From assembly GCF_010500995.1 (NCBI RefSeq), contig NZ_QVMK01000013.1, positions 49,493-113,492 of the forward strand: a stretch of 64,000 bases of DNA, given 5' to 3'. Under the pieces are notes generated by a model. That model ran no database searches. It saw nothing but the letters and a program-made list of their open reading frames with translations, and was not told the DNA's origin. Below, piece by piece: positions 9,248-17,639 of this stretch; within the stretch, counting starts at the first letter, position 1; every line of letters starts with the position of its first letter. The stretch is from Bacteroides sp. 224 (GTDB taxonomy: Bacteria; Bacteroidota; Bacteroidia; Bacteroidales; Bacteroidaceae). The translations under genes and the position numbers were made by a program.

Positions 9248-11239
9248 TTAAGATTGAAGAAGAGTCATTCTTTCAATCAATTCATTACCTAATGCCGTTT
9301 TCTCATCAATGTGTTTTAATACGGCAGTAACAAACGGATTGCTTTCAAAGTCGCCACGCACATATTCAAAGTCAAGTTTCATGTCGTCGCGAGAGCCATC
9401 TGCTCCGAAACCGGTCATGGAGGAAAGGGAGAATTCTTTACGGGCATCTTCATACACTAACTTATCAAGACCTACCACAGCATCCTTCCACATATTCACA
9501 ATATGAATAATATCTTGCGCAGTGATTGCCTCCGGATCTATTCCGTAAAACTCTTGTATTTTGTTATAAGCCCAGGTCCATTCGTACGTATAATAGTTTT
9601 TATGCATCCTCTCGAAGCTTTCGTTGATGCAACGCAAACGATTAATTTCGCCACTTTCAATACCACACATCAGTTTATCAATCTCGCTTTTGGGAGCTAT
9701 CAGTCCTGAGATATCTACCCACTCTCCTACTCCAATTTCCGTATCGGGTTTCAGGCGTTGACGTATTTCTTCATTACTTTTAAACTGAATACCTTCCAGA
9801 CGTTTGATAATGGAGTTGCCGAGAAATTTTTGAATGCCTGTTTCGTACATTTTCAGTCCCCGGTTTAGCGAAGAGCTTTTTATCTTGGTGCTCTGATACG
9901 AATAGAGTTCTGAAATCTCGCCCGATACCCGTTTAAGGTCTTTCAAGATAGAACGTCCTTTAAACATCTTTTGAATGGTATACGGACTAAGAAGGTTGTA
10001 GTTGATAAAGTCTAACTTATTAGGATCGGTACGTTTATCGCGCTTCGGCCATTTTTGGGCATCACGAATTGTTCCCACACTGCGCAAATTAACTCCCGGC
10101 ACCAGATAGGTAGTATCCGATTGTTCTATTAAATAAGAGAAAGGCAGGTTAGAGGTATCGGCATGGTGTACATGTCGCCCCATAACTAAAGAGAAAGCTC
10201 CTACGCGCGCCGGCCAAAGTATATAAGAATCGGAAGTGGTTTTGGCTCCCCGTTCCATCGTTCCCTGATGAATAGGACCTAACTTATACATGTGGTTACT
10301 TTGGTTAGAGCCTGAGCCTGCATTCATAAAAGAAAACATACCGGCAATCAGCAACGTAGATTTATGATGGGTTACGGTATAAGGCCCGGCAAAAATAGCA
10401 CAGGCTTCGCCATTCTCTCCCTGGCAATTACTAAAGAATAATGAATCGGAAGCAGAATAATTGTGCCCCAAGCGACAAGCCTGACCAACGAAGCAACGCG
10501 TAAGCACCGTTCCGTCGTCAACATGCGAACCGGAAGAAATAATAAAGTCCTCGCAAATTACGCTATAACCTATATGTACGGGAGCTTCTTTATTACTATT
10601 GATGCTTCCGTTCTCTAAACGGCATGTACCTTCTATGTGACAAAAATCGCCAATTTTCACATTTTTAATGGCACCTGCATTGATAATCATAACATGATTG
10701 CCGATGGTTCCGGTTGATGATGCATATTTATTGGAATAGTAGTCCGTAATTTCCCGTATACGGTTAATTAACTCGGGACGATGCCGATACAACGCTTGTA
10801 TATAGGCTTGATGAGCACATAACTTATCATTAATCAATACTTCGCGACCACCGGTTTCATTCAGTACGGATACTTCTACCCCGTTGCCAAACTTACTGAT
10901 GCCATCTACCATAATGATATCTACATTCTCAATAAATGTATGATCGCCTATTACATAATTAGCAATGTAATTCTGAATGTTTTCTATGCGGCAGTTGTCT
11001 CCCAGGGTAACATTATGTAAGGTAACATGGCGTAGCCCGGCATGCTTCTTAATTCCCCCGGGCAGTGTGAACTCCGTAAGGAAAGCACCCAACTTTACCT
11101 CTCCCGAGAAACGGGTATGGTGTATATACTCGGTATCAAAGTTTTCTGTAACCCATACCTTTTCCCAATTATCAGCCAGGCACGACTGAGCTTTTAACTG
11201 AAGAATCTCTCCTTCAGTTAAATTCCGATACGTTTTCAT
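9248..11239 (-). CDS. DUF4954 family protein with left-handed beta-helix repeats
   Basis: This 663-residue cytosolic protein is of a type common in Bacteroidales. Residues ~55-330 are rich in hexapeptide-like turns (LGDNCRIENI, IGDHTFIENV, IGNHVMIINAG, IGDFCHIEGT, IGYSVICEDFII), the sequence sign of a left-handed parallel beta-helix as in acyl- and nucleotidyl-transferases. The C-terminal third is helical (GLKMYETGIQKFLG...). I recognise it as DUF4954; no catalytic role is established to my knowledge. A sugar-nucleotide transferase is possible from the fold, but that is inference. It starts 12 bp after hflX ends and is probably co-transcribed with it. Confidence 0.78.
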   Translation of the reverse strand: MKTYRNLTEGEILQLKAQSCLADNWEKVWVTENFDTEYIHHTRFSGEVKLGAFLTEFTLPGGIKKHAGLRHVTLHNVTLGDNCRIENIQNYIANYVIGDHTFIENVDIIMVDGISKFGNGVEVSVLNETGGREVLINDKLCAHQAYIQALYRHRPELINRIREITDYYSNKYASSTGTIGNHVMIINAGAIKNVKIGDFCHIEGTCRLENGSINSNKEAPVHIGYSVICEDFIISSGSHVDDGTVLTRCFVGQACRLGHNYSASDSLFFSNCQGENGEACAIFAGPYTVTHHKSTLLIAGMFSFMNAGSGSNQSNHMYKLGPIHQGTMERGAKTTSDSYILWPARVGAFSLVMGRHVHHADTSNLPFSYLIEQSDTTYLVPGVNLRSVGTIRDAQKWPKRDKRTDPNKLDFINYNLLSPYTIQKMFKGRSILKDLKRVSGEISELYSYQSTKIKSSSLNRGLKMYETGIQKFLGNSIIKRLEGIQFKSNEEIRQRLKPDTEIGVGEWVDISGLIAPKSEIDKLMCGIESGEINRLRCINESFERMHKNYYTYEWTWAYNKIQEFYGIDPEAITAQDIIHIVNMWKDAVVGLDKLVYEDARKEFSLSSMTGFGADGSRDDMKLDFEYVRGDFESNPFVTAVLKHIDEKTALGNELIERMTLLQS

Positions 11240-11251
11240 GTTTGCTATCTT

Positions 11252-12499
11252 TTAATCATTTTCTTCGTCACCGTCGTAGGTCTGATAAAGAAAATCATTA
11301 TAAGGGAAGCGTTGTACATGCAATTCTTTTACTTTTTGATAAACCACACTCTTCATTTCCTCTATATTGATTTTCTCGCGGGCGGAGATAAAGAGACAAT
11401 TGTCTTCCATCTTAGCCATCCACGTTTTCATCAGTTCTTCGAGTGTTAAGTTTTCTTTGGTTCGGGGGGTAAGGTCGTCTTCGGCCTTTTCTATATAAGA
11501 ATAAGCATCTATTTTGTTAAATATAAGTATACTTGGTTTGCCGGCACTGTCAATATCTGCCAATGTTTTGTTTACTACTTCGATTTGTTCTTCGAAAGCA
11601 GGGTGAGAGATATCTACAATATGAAGCAGTAAATCAGCTTCGCGTACTTCATCGAGTGTCGATTTAAAGGATTCTACCAATCCTGTCGGGAGTTTGCGGA
11701 TAAACCCAACTGTATCAGACAGTAAGAAAGGAAGATTATCTATAATTACTTTACGCACAGTAGTATCGAGCGTAGCAAAGAGTTTATTCTCTGCAAAAAC
11801 TTCGCTTTTAGCAAGGAGGTTCATCAACGTAGATTTACCTACATTGGTGTATCCTACCAACGCCACACGCATCATGCGTCCTCTGTTTCTTCGTTGGGTA
11901 GACATTTGCTTATCAATTTCTTTCAATCTTTCTTTCAGCAATGTCATACGGGTAAGAATGATACGGCGGTCCATTTCCAACTGCGTTTCACCCGGTCCGC
12001 GAAGACCTACGGAACCACCCTTGGCACTACCCGATCCACCCCCTTGGCGTTCCAAGTGAGTCCACAAACGTTTCAATCGGGGGAGCATATATTGATATTG
12101 AGCCAATTCCACCTGTGTTTTGGCATGGGCCGTTTGGGCACGCATGGCAAAGATATCGAGAATGAGCGAAGTTCTATCTAATATTTTGATTTTCAGTTCC
12201 GCTTCAATATTGCGCAACTGTTTGGGAGAAAGTTCATCATCAAATATCACCATCCCCACTTCATATTCATCTACATATTCTTTAATTTCCTGCAACTTAC
12301 CCTTACCCACGTATGTAACGGGGTGTGCATAATCCAGTTTTTGGGTGAAACTTTTCACAACTTCAACCCCGGCTGTCTCAGCCAGAAAGTCAAGTTCGTC
12401 CAGATACTCGGCGGTTTTTCGTTCATCCTGATTCTGGGTAATGAGAGCCACGAGTACGGCAGTTTCGGTTTGAGATTCGGAGATGATAAATTCTTTCAT
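11252..12499 (-). CDS. hflX: GTPase HflX
   Basis: HflX is a ribosome-binding GTPase that splits stalled or heat-damaged 70S ribosomes. The 415-residue protein has the HflX N-terminal subdomain (ETAVLVAL..., YVGKGK, DDELSPKQLRN), the Gly-rich linker GLRGPGETQLEMDRR, and a G domain with P-loop GYTNVGKST (residues ~211-219), G3 DTVGF and G4 NKID. Length and order are normal. It is the upstream gene of a pair with the DUF4954 gene. Confidence 0.95.
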   Translation of the reverse strand: MKEFIISESQTETAVLVALITQNQDERKTAEYLDELDFLAETAGVEVVKSFTQKLDYAHPVTYVGKGKLQEIKEYVDEYEVGMVIFDDELSPKQLRNIEAELKIKILDRTSLILDIFAMRAQTAHAKTQVELAQYQYMLPRLKRLWTHLERQGGGSGSAKGGSVGLRGPGETQLEMDRRIILTRMTLLKERLKEIDKQMSTQRRNRGRMMRVALVGYTNVGKSTLMNLLAKSEVFAENKLFATLDTTVRKVIIDNLPFLLSDTVGFIRKLPTGLVESFKSTLDEVREADLLLHIVDISHPAFEEQIEVVNKTLADIDSAGKPSILIFNKIDAYSYIEKAEDDLTPRTKENLTLEELMKTWMAKMEDNCLFISAREKINIEEMKSVVYQKVKELHVQRFPYNDFLYQTYDGDEEND

Positions 12500-12572
12500 T
12501 GAATGTTTGGGTTATTAACGGAGACAAATATAAGAATAGAATATGAAAAGAGGAATAATAGAAAACAGTTTC

Positions 12573-13262
12573 TTATAAATAATCTTTTATTTCTATCAAT
12601 TCCTCAACCACATAATCGGAATTGAATTTGTCTTTTCGTTTTGCATAATTATAATAAATATGCTTCATCCCTACCCCTTTGGCTCCTACAATATCCGCTT
12701 CCCAGCTATCTCCTATCATAATGCTTTCTTTTAGTTCGGATTGAGTAGCAGATAAAGCAAAATGAAAAATCTCCGGATAAGGTTTCATGACACCCAAATC
12801 TTCCGAGAGAATTATTTTCTTAAAATAATGATTGATACCGGAAGCAGCCATCTTCTTAGCCTGAAGTTCTCGGAAACCATTGGATAGAATATACAGATTA
12901 TAGGTTGGGGAAAGATATTCTAAGATTTCTTTAGCATAAGGCATTAACTTTTTCTTGGTTGGTACTACAGAAAAGAAATTATCCGAATACCTTTGAGCCA
13001 ACTCCGGATTATCAACTCCCACAGCCTGAAGCGGATATAAAAAACGTTGTTTATTTAATTCTACTTTAGTTATTTCACCCTTTCCATATAGCACCCATAG
13101 CTCAGTGTTTCTTTGTTGGTAAAGGGTATAAAACTGATTGAAAGAGTCAAAGTATTGTTCAAAATGATGTTGATGATACATTTCCTCAAAAGTATCGCGG
13201 GCATTATCGGAAAAAGCCCAAAGGGTATCGTCTAAGTCGAAAAATATATTTTTGTATTTCAC
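12573..13262 (-). CDS. YjjG-type HAD-superfamily nucleotidase
   Basis: This 229-residue soluble phosphatase carries HAD motif I FDLDDTLW (residues 9-16), motif II LSNG (~128), and motif IV GDSWEADIVGAKGVGM (~185-200). The cap and length match the YjjG/YfnB group of noncanonical pyrimidine nucleotide 5'-nucleotidases, which clean up mutagenic pyrimidine nucleotides. Exact substrate is inference from the family. It lies 73 bp upstream of hflX on the same strand. Confidence 0.85.
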   Translation of the reverse strand: MKYKNIFFDLDDTLWAFSDNARDTFEEMYHQHHFEQYFDSFNQFYTLYQQRNTELWVLYGKGEITKVELNKQRFLYPLQAVGVDNPELAQRYSDNFFSVVPTKKKLMPYAKEILEYLSPTYNLYILSNGFRELQAKKMAASGINHYFKKIILSEDLGVMKPYPEIFHFALSATQSELKESIMIGDSWEADIVGAKGVGMKHIYYNYAKRKDKFNSDYVVEELIEIKDYL

Positions 13263-13274
13263 GGGATTGGGAGA

Positions 13275-13318
13275 TAGGAGTTAGTAGTCAGTAGTTAGGA
13301 GCTAGGAGTTAGTAGATA
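13275..13318. repeat. Short TAGGAGTTAGTAG direct repeat
   Basis: TAGGAGTTAGTAG occurs at 13275 and 13303, 28 bp apart, with further partial copies between. A related TAGTAGTTAG tract lies near 43330-43365. Low-complexity intergenic sequence; no function visible. Confidence 0.5.
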
Positions 13319-13332
13319 GAATGAAAAAAAGA

Positions 13333-13373
13333 ACAGGTGTGTCAACGCTATCATCTATTGTCGACACACCTGT
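13333..13373 (-). terminator. Terminator of the coiled-coil lipoprotein gene
   Basis: ACAGGTGTGTC (13333-13343) and GACACACCTGT (13363-13373) form a perfect 11-bp stem. On the minus strand it is followed by TTCTTTTTTTC, a classic Rho-independent terminator just past the stop codon at 13393. Confidence 0.85.
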
Positions 13374-13392
13374 GGTTTCGTTTATCAAGATA

Positions 13393-14247
13393 TTATCTAA
13401 CCTGTATCACTAAGTATTTAGAAATACTCCAGAATTCTGTAGGATTGGAGATTTTCAAAGTGAGTTCTTTTTTATCATCTTCTTCAAGAGTATATGTTCC
13501 TTTCGGATGATTAGTTAAAAGTTCTGCACGTTTTGAGTACAACTTAATTTCCTTAGTAGTACGGATATCTATTTGTGTGAAATAGTTTTTATTGAAGTCA
13601 GCGCTCTTCAACACATCGCCACTTTGAACAATCTTTTGTTCTTTCAGTTCGGCTTTTGTTCCAAACACAAACCATGCTGTATTGATTTTTCTATCTTGTT
13701 CGGCAACAGTTCTTGCTTTGGCTTCGTTTTCAGCTTCCAACGTTTCTTTATCAGCAGATAATCCGCTTACAGCAGCATCTAACTCTTGAATACGAATATT
13801 TTTGGATGCAAGTTCTGCTTGCAACTCCTCAATACGTTTAGTTTTGGCTTTTAATTCTTCGGTTAAAGACGCAATTGCCTTTTTCAGTTGAGAAGAATTT
13901 GTATTACTGGCCTTCAATTGCTCTTGCAGTTTAGCAATCTGTGCTCTATTGTCGGCCATTGTTTTAGTGATAAACTCAATATCAGCCGCAATTTGCTGCT
14001 TAGCTGTAGCTGCATTTTCCGAGATGGTGCCACGTTGTAAATCCACACGACTCTCGGCGGCACTAATTTGGCGGAATCCTTCCTGAACAGCATTGAAAGT
14101 ACTCATCATTTCATCCAACTCTGCGTCGCGCTGCGATAATGCTGTAGAGAGTGAGTCTCTTTCTTCCTGCAATTTCTTTTTACCTGTTATACTATCGCAT
14201 GATATCAACAAGGTCATACATACTAGTAAAAGTCCTAACTTCTTCAT
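13393..14247 (-). CDS. Coiled-coil lipoprotein of unknown function
   Basis: The 284-residue product has a lipoprotein signal peptide (LLVCMTLLISC, Cys17). Residues ~25-175 are a long heptad-rich coiled coil (ERDSLSTALSQRDAELDEMM..., ELKAKTKRIEELQAELASKNIRIQELDAAV), followed by a small C-terminal domain that includes TKEIKLYSKRAELLTNHPKGTYTLEED. The post-Cys residues (DSITGKK) do not make a strong surface signal. It may be a periplasmic envelope-structure protein. I do not recognise a named family. It lies 22 bp after rsmI and is probably in the same transcript. Confidence 0.72.
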   Translation of the reverse strand: MKKLGLLLVCMTLLISCDSITGKKKLQEERDSLSTALSQRDAELDEMMSTFNAVQEGFRQISAAESRVDLQRGTISENAATAKQQIAADIEFITKTMADNRAQIAKLQEQLKASNTNSSQLKKAIASLTEELKAKTKRIEELQAELASKNIRIQELDAAVSGLSADKETLEAENEAKARTVAEQDRKINTAWFVFGTKAELKEQKIVQSGDVLKSADFNKNYFTQIDIRTTKEIKLYSKRAELLTNHPKGTYTLEEDDKKELTLKISNPTEFWSISKYLVIQVR

Positions 14248-14269
14248 AAATAAAAGTTTTAAATTAAAG

Positions 14270-14950
14270 TTATTTTAATTCGTCTATTCCTGCTAATACA
14301 ATAACAATTTCACCTCTGGGATCAACAGCCGTAAAGTGCTGTATAACCTCTTCAAGTGTTCCACGAATTGTTTCTTCGTGCAATTTAGAAATTTCCCGCG
14401 AAACTGCAACATCTCTTCCACTCCCAAAATACTCGGAAAACTGAATTAATGTTTTCAGCAAACGGTGAGGAGACTCGTAAAAGACCATGGTTCTTCGCTC
14501 TTCCACTAAAGATTTCAATTTTGTCATTCTCCCTTTCTTTTGCGGAAGGAAGCCTTCAAAACAAAATCGGTCGTTCGGTAAACCGGCTGTCACCAAGGCA
14601 GGCACAAAAGCCGTAGCCCCCGGTAAACACTGCACCTCAATATCATTATGAACACATTCTCTGACTATCAAGAAGCCGGGATCGGAAATTCCGGGTGTCC
14701 CTGCATCAGATATAAGTGCAGCCGTTTCTCCTCCTTTTATTCTACTAACAACATTTTCAACCGTTTTATGTTCATTAAATTTGTGATGAGAAAGCATCGG
14801 TCTTTTGATTTCAAAGTGTTTCAGAAGAATTCCGGATGTACGCGTATCCTCGGCTAAAATAAAATCAACCTCTTTTAGAATACGGATGGCACGGAATGTC
14901 ATGTCTTCCAGATTTCCGACCGGAGTTGGTACTACATATAATTTTCCCAT
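14270..14950 (-). CDS. rsmI: 16S rRNA (cytidine1402-2'-O)-methyltransferase RsmI
   Basis: RsmI uses S-adenosylmethionine to 2'-O-methylate C1402 in the decoding centre of 16S rRNA. The 226-residue protein shows the tetrapyrrole-methylase fold motifs: N-terminal LYVVPTPVGNLEDMTFRAIRIL, AEDTRTSG (~37), ISDAGTPGISDPG (~80-92) and LPGATAFVPALV (~110). Length is at the short end but normal for Bacteroidetes. It sits 14 bp after the gene at 14965. Confidence 0.95.
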   Translation of the reverse strand: MGKLYVVPTPVGNLEDMTFRAIRILKEVDFILAEDTRTSGILLKHFEIKRPMLSHHKFNEHKTVENVVSRIKGGETAALISDAGTPGISDPGFLIVRECVHNDIEVQCLPGATAFVPALVTAGLPNDRFCFEGFLPQKKGRMTKLKSLVEERRTMVFYESPHRLLKTLIQFSEYFGSGRDVAVSREISKLHEETIRGTLEEVIQHFTAVDPRGEIVIVLAGIDELK

Positions 14951-14964
14951 AGTCTTATTTTAGC

Positions 14965-15534
14965 TTAAGAGAAATACTTTTCAAGGATACTCATTAAATC
15001 AGAATATGCTTCATTCTCGCGATTCAGATTTTCTTCTGCAAGATAAACCTCTGCGGCTTCAAGAGAATTCATCGTTCCTACTTTTGCCAGTACAGATTGC
15101 ATCCTTTCTTTGTCATTTTCAAATAACTCGCGAGAGAATCGAAAAGAATCGTTCAAGCTCAATACACTTTGCAGGTTTACGTCCCGATTCAACTTTTCTC
15201 CAACGATTTTTATAGCAGGGATCTTCTCTTGCAAGTCCTCTGATTTTCTCTCTATATGGTTGGCTGAAATTGCTTCTTCTACAACAGATGATTCTTCAAG
15301 AACAAACTCTTCGGCAATAGCCTCTTCCGTATCGACAAACTCTTCCGACACCCTATTTTCCAATACGGGTTCTTTGGAGAGTTCATTCTGTAGTATATCC
15401 AGCTTTTTCCGTATTTCCTCTACCCTTCTTTGCATAAGGCGACGAAAAGAATCTTTGGCAGATTCGGGCATGTTCTCAGACAAAAGCTTTAGTTCTTCAA
15501 GATCTTGTTCTATCTCCTTTATAATTTCAGTCAT
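14965..15534 (-). CDS. Conserved hypothetical protein, acidic and helical
   Basis: The 189-residue soluble product has no signal peptide. Residues 1-50 form a charged helix (EQDLEELKLLSENMPESAKDSFRRLMQRRVEEIRKKLDILQ). A glutamate-rich linker (~58-90) follows, and then a compact C-terminal part with LNRDVNLQSVLSLNDSFRFSRELF and SDLMSILEKYF. This last segment resembles a family of small Bacteroidetes proteins often found next to tdk, but I know no function for it. It is divergent from tdk, and the 113-bp gap holds promoters for both. Confidence 0.7.
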   Translation of the reverse strand: MTEIIKEIEQDLEELKLLSENMPESAKDSFRRLMQRRVEEIRKKLDILQNELSKEPVLENRVSEEFVDTEEAIAEEFVLEESSVVEEAISANHIERKSEDLQEKIPAIKIVGEKLNRDVNLQSVLSLNDSFRFSRELFENDKERMQSVLAKVGTMNSLEAAEVYLAEENLNRENEAYSDLMSILEKYFS

Positions 15535-15560
15535 AAAGCAAATTACTTATTTTATACGCG

Positions 15561-15620
15561 CAAATGTAGAAAGAAATAATCTATATCATGTAAGTCGAGC
15601 GGACAAATGTGTTACATTTG
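15561..15620. promoter_or_regulatory. Divergent -7 boxes between the 14965 gene and tdk
   Basis: TACATTTG is present on the plus strand at about 15613-15620, facing tdk, and on the minus strand at about 15561-15568, facing the 14965 gene. Both fit the Bacteroidetes -7 consensus TAnnTTTG. I see no convincing TTTG -33 partner for either, so these are candidates only. Confidence 0.45.
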
Positions 15621-15647
15621 TAACAAATATAAGGTTTTATAAGATAT

Positions 15648-16235
15648 ATGGTAGTCTATTCAGAAGATCACAATAAAGAGACAAACAGAAGAGGAAGAAT
15701 TGAAGTTATCTGTGGCTCTATGTTTTCAGGCAAAACAGAAGAACTGATCCGGCGATTAAAACGAGCCAAATTTGCCCGCCAAAGGGTCGAAATCTTCAAG
15801 CCGGCCATAGATGTGCGTTATTCCGAGGAAAATGTAGTTTCGCACGATAGCAATGCCATTGCCTCTACCCCTACTGACACTTCTGCCAGCATTTTACTTT
15901 TTACTTCAGAGATTGATGTAGTTGGCATAGATGAAGCGCAGTTTTTTGACGAAGGCCTTGTGGATGTATGCAATCAGTTGGCCAATGATGGAGTAAGAGT
16001 GATTATTGCCGGCTTGGATATGGATTTTAAAGGAAGACCATTTGGTCCAATGCCCAAACTTTGTGCCATTGCAGACGAAGTATCAAAAGTACATGCTATT
16101 TGTGTACATTGCGGTAGTCTGGCAAATTTCTCTCACCGCATTGTGCAGAATGATAAACAGTTTCTGCTTGGCGAAACAGAAGAATACGAACCTTTGTGTA
16201 GAGTTTGTTACCAAAAAGCTATTTCAACACCCTAA
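15648..16235 (+). CDS. tdk: Thymidine kinase
   Basis: Thymidine kinase phosphorylates thymidine with ATP for salvage. The 195-residue type II enzyme has P-loop GSMFSGKTE (residues 23-31), the DEAQF Walker-B motif (~94-98), [13 protein letters not shown] (~123-135), and zinc-binding cysteines in CVHCG (~150) and CRVC (~183). The first ~14 residues are a poorly conserved extension, so a slightly later start is possible but no better ATG is apparent. Confidence 0.95.
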   Translation: MVVYSEDHNKETNRRGRIEVICGSMFSGKTEELIRRLKRAKFARQRVEIFKPAIDVRYSEENVVSHDSNAIASTPTDTSASILLFTSEIDVVGIDEAQFFDEGLVDVCNQLANDGVRVIIAGLDMDFKGRPFGPMPKLCAIADEVSKVHAICVHCGSLANFSHRIVQNDKQFLLGETEEYEPLCRVCYQKAISTP

Positions 16236-16240
16236 GTTAT

Positions 16241-17380
16241 ATGTTTGAGAACAAAATTACATTCGATAGTTTTATACGAAATCTTGTCGGTTTAGGTATC
16301 GTAATCGGCATATTGGTTTTAATTGACCACCTCAGTGGAGTATTACTTCCTTTCTTTTTGGCCTGGCTTATTGCCTATCTGATTTACCCTGTTGTGAAGT
16401 TCTTCCAGTATAAATTAAAAATGAAGCACCGTATAATCGCTATACTCTGTACCTTGCTTCTATTACTTATTATTGGTTGTACCATATTTCTGGTTCTGAT
16501 TCCGCCTATGATACAGGAGTTCGGGAAAGTAAAAGATTTATTGATAACCTATTTCACAGAAGGTATACAGGCAAGCACTGTGCCCCAGAGTCTTTCGGAG
16601 TTTATTCGCGAAAATATTGACCTAAAGACATTAAATGAAACGCTCAATGAAGAGAATATTATAAATTCCGTAAAAGGAGCTTTGCCAAAGCTATGGTTAA
16701 TATTGTCTGAATCTATTAGCTTTCTGGCAAGCATCTTCGCTTCTTTTATCATCCTTCTTTATATTGTCTTCATACTAATGGATTACGAATCAATATCCAA
16801 AGGATGGAGCAGGTTGATCCCCCAGAAATACCGCCAATTTGCAGAAAATCTGGTTTCGGATGTGGAAGTAGGCATGAACAGGTACTTCCGCGGACAAGCA
16901 GTGGTTGCTCTTTTCGTAGGCATTTTATTCAGCATTGGGTTTCTGATCATCGACTTCCCCTTAGCTATCGGTTTAGGGTTATTCATAGGTGCTCTCAATA
17001 TGGTGCCTTACCTACAAATCATCGGTTTTGTTCCCACCATTATGCTTGCCATACTCAAAGCTGCCGATACCGGACAGAACTTTTGGATAATCATTCTCTC
17101 CGCTCTTGCCGTATTTGCCATCGTGCAAATTATACAAGATGGTTTAATTGTTCCTCGCATTATGGGCAAAATCACCGGATTGAACCCCGCCATCATTTTA
17201 CTTTCTTTGTCCATTTGGGGTTCTCTAATGGGAATTGTAGGCATGATTATCGCACTCCCACTAACAACTCTGATGATTTCTTATTACCAACGCTTTATTA
17301 TAGATCATGAAAGAATAATTTCCAGTCCTCCACAACCCACTGATAATCAGACTCCAAAGAGAAAAAAGAAAAATAAATGA
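16241..17380 (+). CDS. AI-2E family transporter (PerM-type permease)
   Basis: Start taken at the ATG at 16241 (MFENKITFDSF), five bases after the tdk stop; an upstream in-frame start would overlap tdk. The 379-residue protein has about seven or eight hydrophobic segments and the family's C-terminal signature (IGFLIIDFPLAIGLGLFIGALNMVPYLQIIG...DGLIVPRIMGKITGLNPAIILLSLSIWGSLMGIVGMIIALP). Members have been called autoinducer-2 exporters or Na+/H+ antiporters; the substrate here is unknown. The lysine-rich tail (KRKKKNK) is cytosolic. Co-transcription with tdk is likely. Confidence 0.9.
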   Translation: MFENKITFDSFIRNLVGLGIVIGILVLIDHLSGVLLPFFLAWLIAYLIYPVVKFFQYKLKMKHRIIAILCTLLLLLIIGCTIFLVLIPPMIQEFGKVKDLLITYFTEGIQASTVPQSLSEFIRENIDLKTLNETLNEENIINSVKGALPKLWLILSESISFLASIFASFIILLYIVFILMDYESISKGWSRLIPQKYRQFAENLVSDVEVGMNRYFRGQAVVALFVGILFSIGFLIIDFPLAIGLGLFIGALNMVPYLQIIGFVPTIMLAILKAADTGQNFWIIILSALAVFAIVQIIQDGLIVPRIMGKITGLNPAIILLSLSIWGSLMGIVGMIIALPLTTLMISYYQRFIIDHERIISSPPQPTDNQTPKRKKKNK

Positions 17381-17400
17381 AAAAATTCTTTCTTTTAGTC

Positions 17401-17431
17401 TTGGTTTTTAAAATAAAACTCCATATCTTTG
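17401..17431 (+). promoter_or_regulatory. Promoter of tRNA-Lys
   Basis: TTGG at 17401-17404 and TATCTTTG at 17424-17431 are separated by 19 bp, matching the Bacteroidetes housekeeping promoter. It ends 26 bp before the tRNA. Confidence 0.75.
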
Positions 17432-17457
17432 CACCCGCTTAACCGCAATAAAGGATT

Positions 17458-17530
17458 GATTCGCTAGCTCAGCAGGTAGAGCACAACACTTTTAATGTTG
17501 GGGTCCTGGGTTCGAGCCCCAGGCGGATCA
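17458..17530 (+). tRNA. tRNA-Lys (anticodon TTT)
   Basis: The cloverleaf folds by eye. Acceptor GATTCGC pairs with GCGGATC with one G-T pair, the D arm is GCTC...GAGC, the anticodon loop is CTTTTAA with anticodon TTT, and the T arm is CTGGG-TTCGAGC-CCCAG. The discriminator base is A at 17530 and CCA is not encoded. Its 3' end is copied at 21778-21790, so it served as an integration target. Confidence 0.95.
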
Positions 17531-17531
17531 C
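17519..17531 (+). other. attL-like core: 3' end of tRNA-Lys
   Basis: The 13-bp sequence CCAGGCGGATCAC, covering the last 12 bases of the tRNA and one base beyond, recurs exactly at 21778-21790. Integrases of genomic islands commonly recombine at tRNA 3' ends and leave such direct repeats. Confidence 0.7.
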
Positions 17532-17533
17532 AA

Positions 17534-17559
17534 AAACGGCTTTTCAGCCGTTTTTTTTT
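17534..17559 (+). terminator. Terminator after tRNA-Lys
   Basis: AACGGCT-TTTC-AGCCGTT with a run of nine T's immediately follows the tRNA. If the island was inserted at the tRNA end, this terminator came with the island. Confidence 0.85.
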
Positions 17560-17639
17560 GCTCTCAACGGTCGTCTGATAAACGTCTGTGAGATTCGGAT
17601 AAAAGGGTCAGCAGACAAACAACGCAAACAACATTTAAT

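Noticed and set aside
11694..12059. 121-codon plus-strand open frame inside hflX
   Set aside because: It is antisense to the G domain of HflX; the composition reflects the complementary strand.
15110..15676. 188-codon plus-strand open frame opposite the 14965 gene
   Set aside because: It is antisense to a well-formed conserved gene, is serine/phenylalanine-rich low-complexity sequence as expected of a shadow frame, and overlaps the start of tdk.
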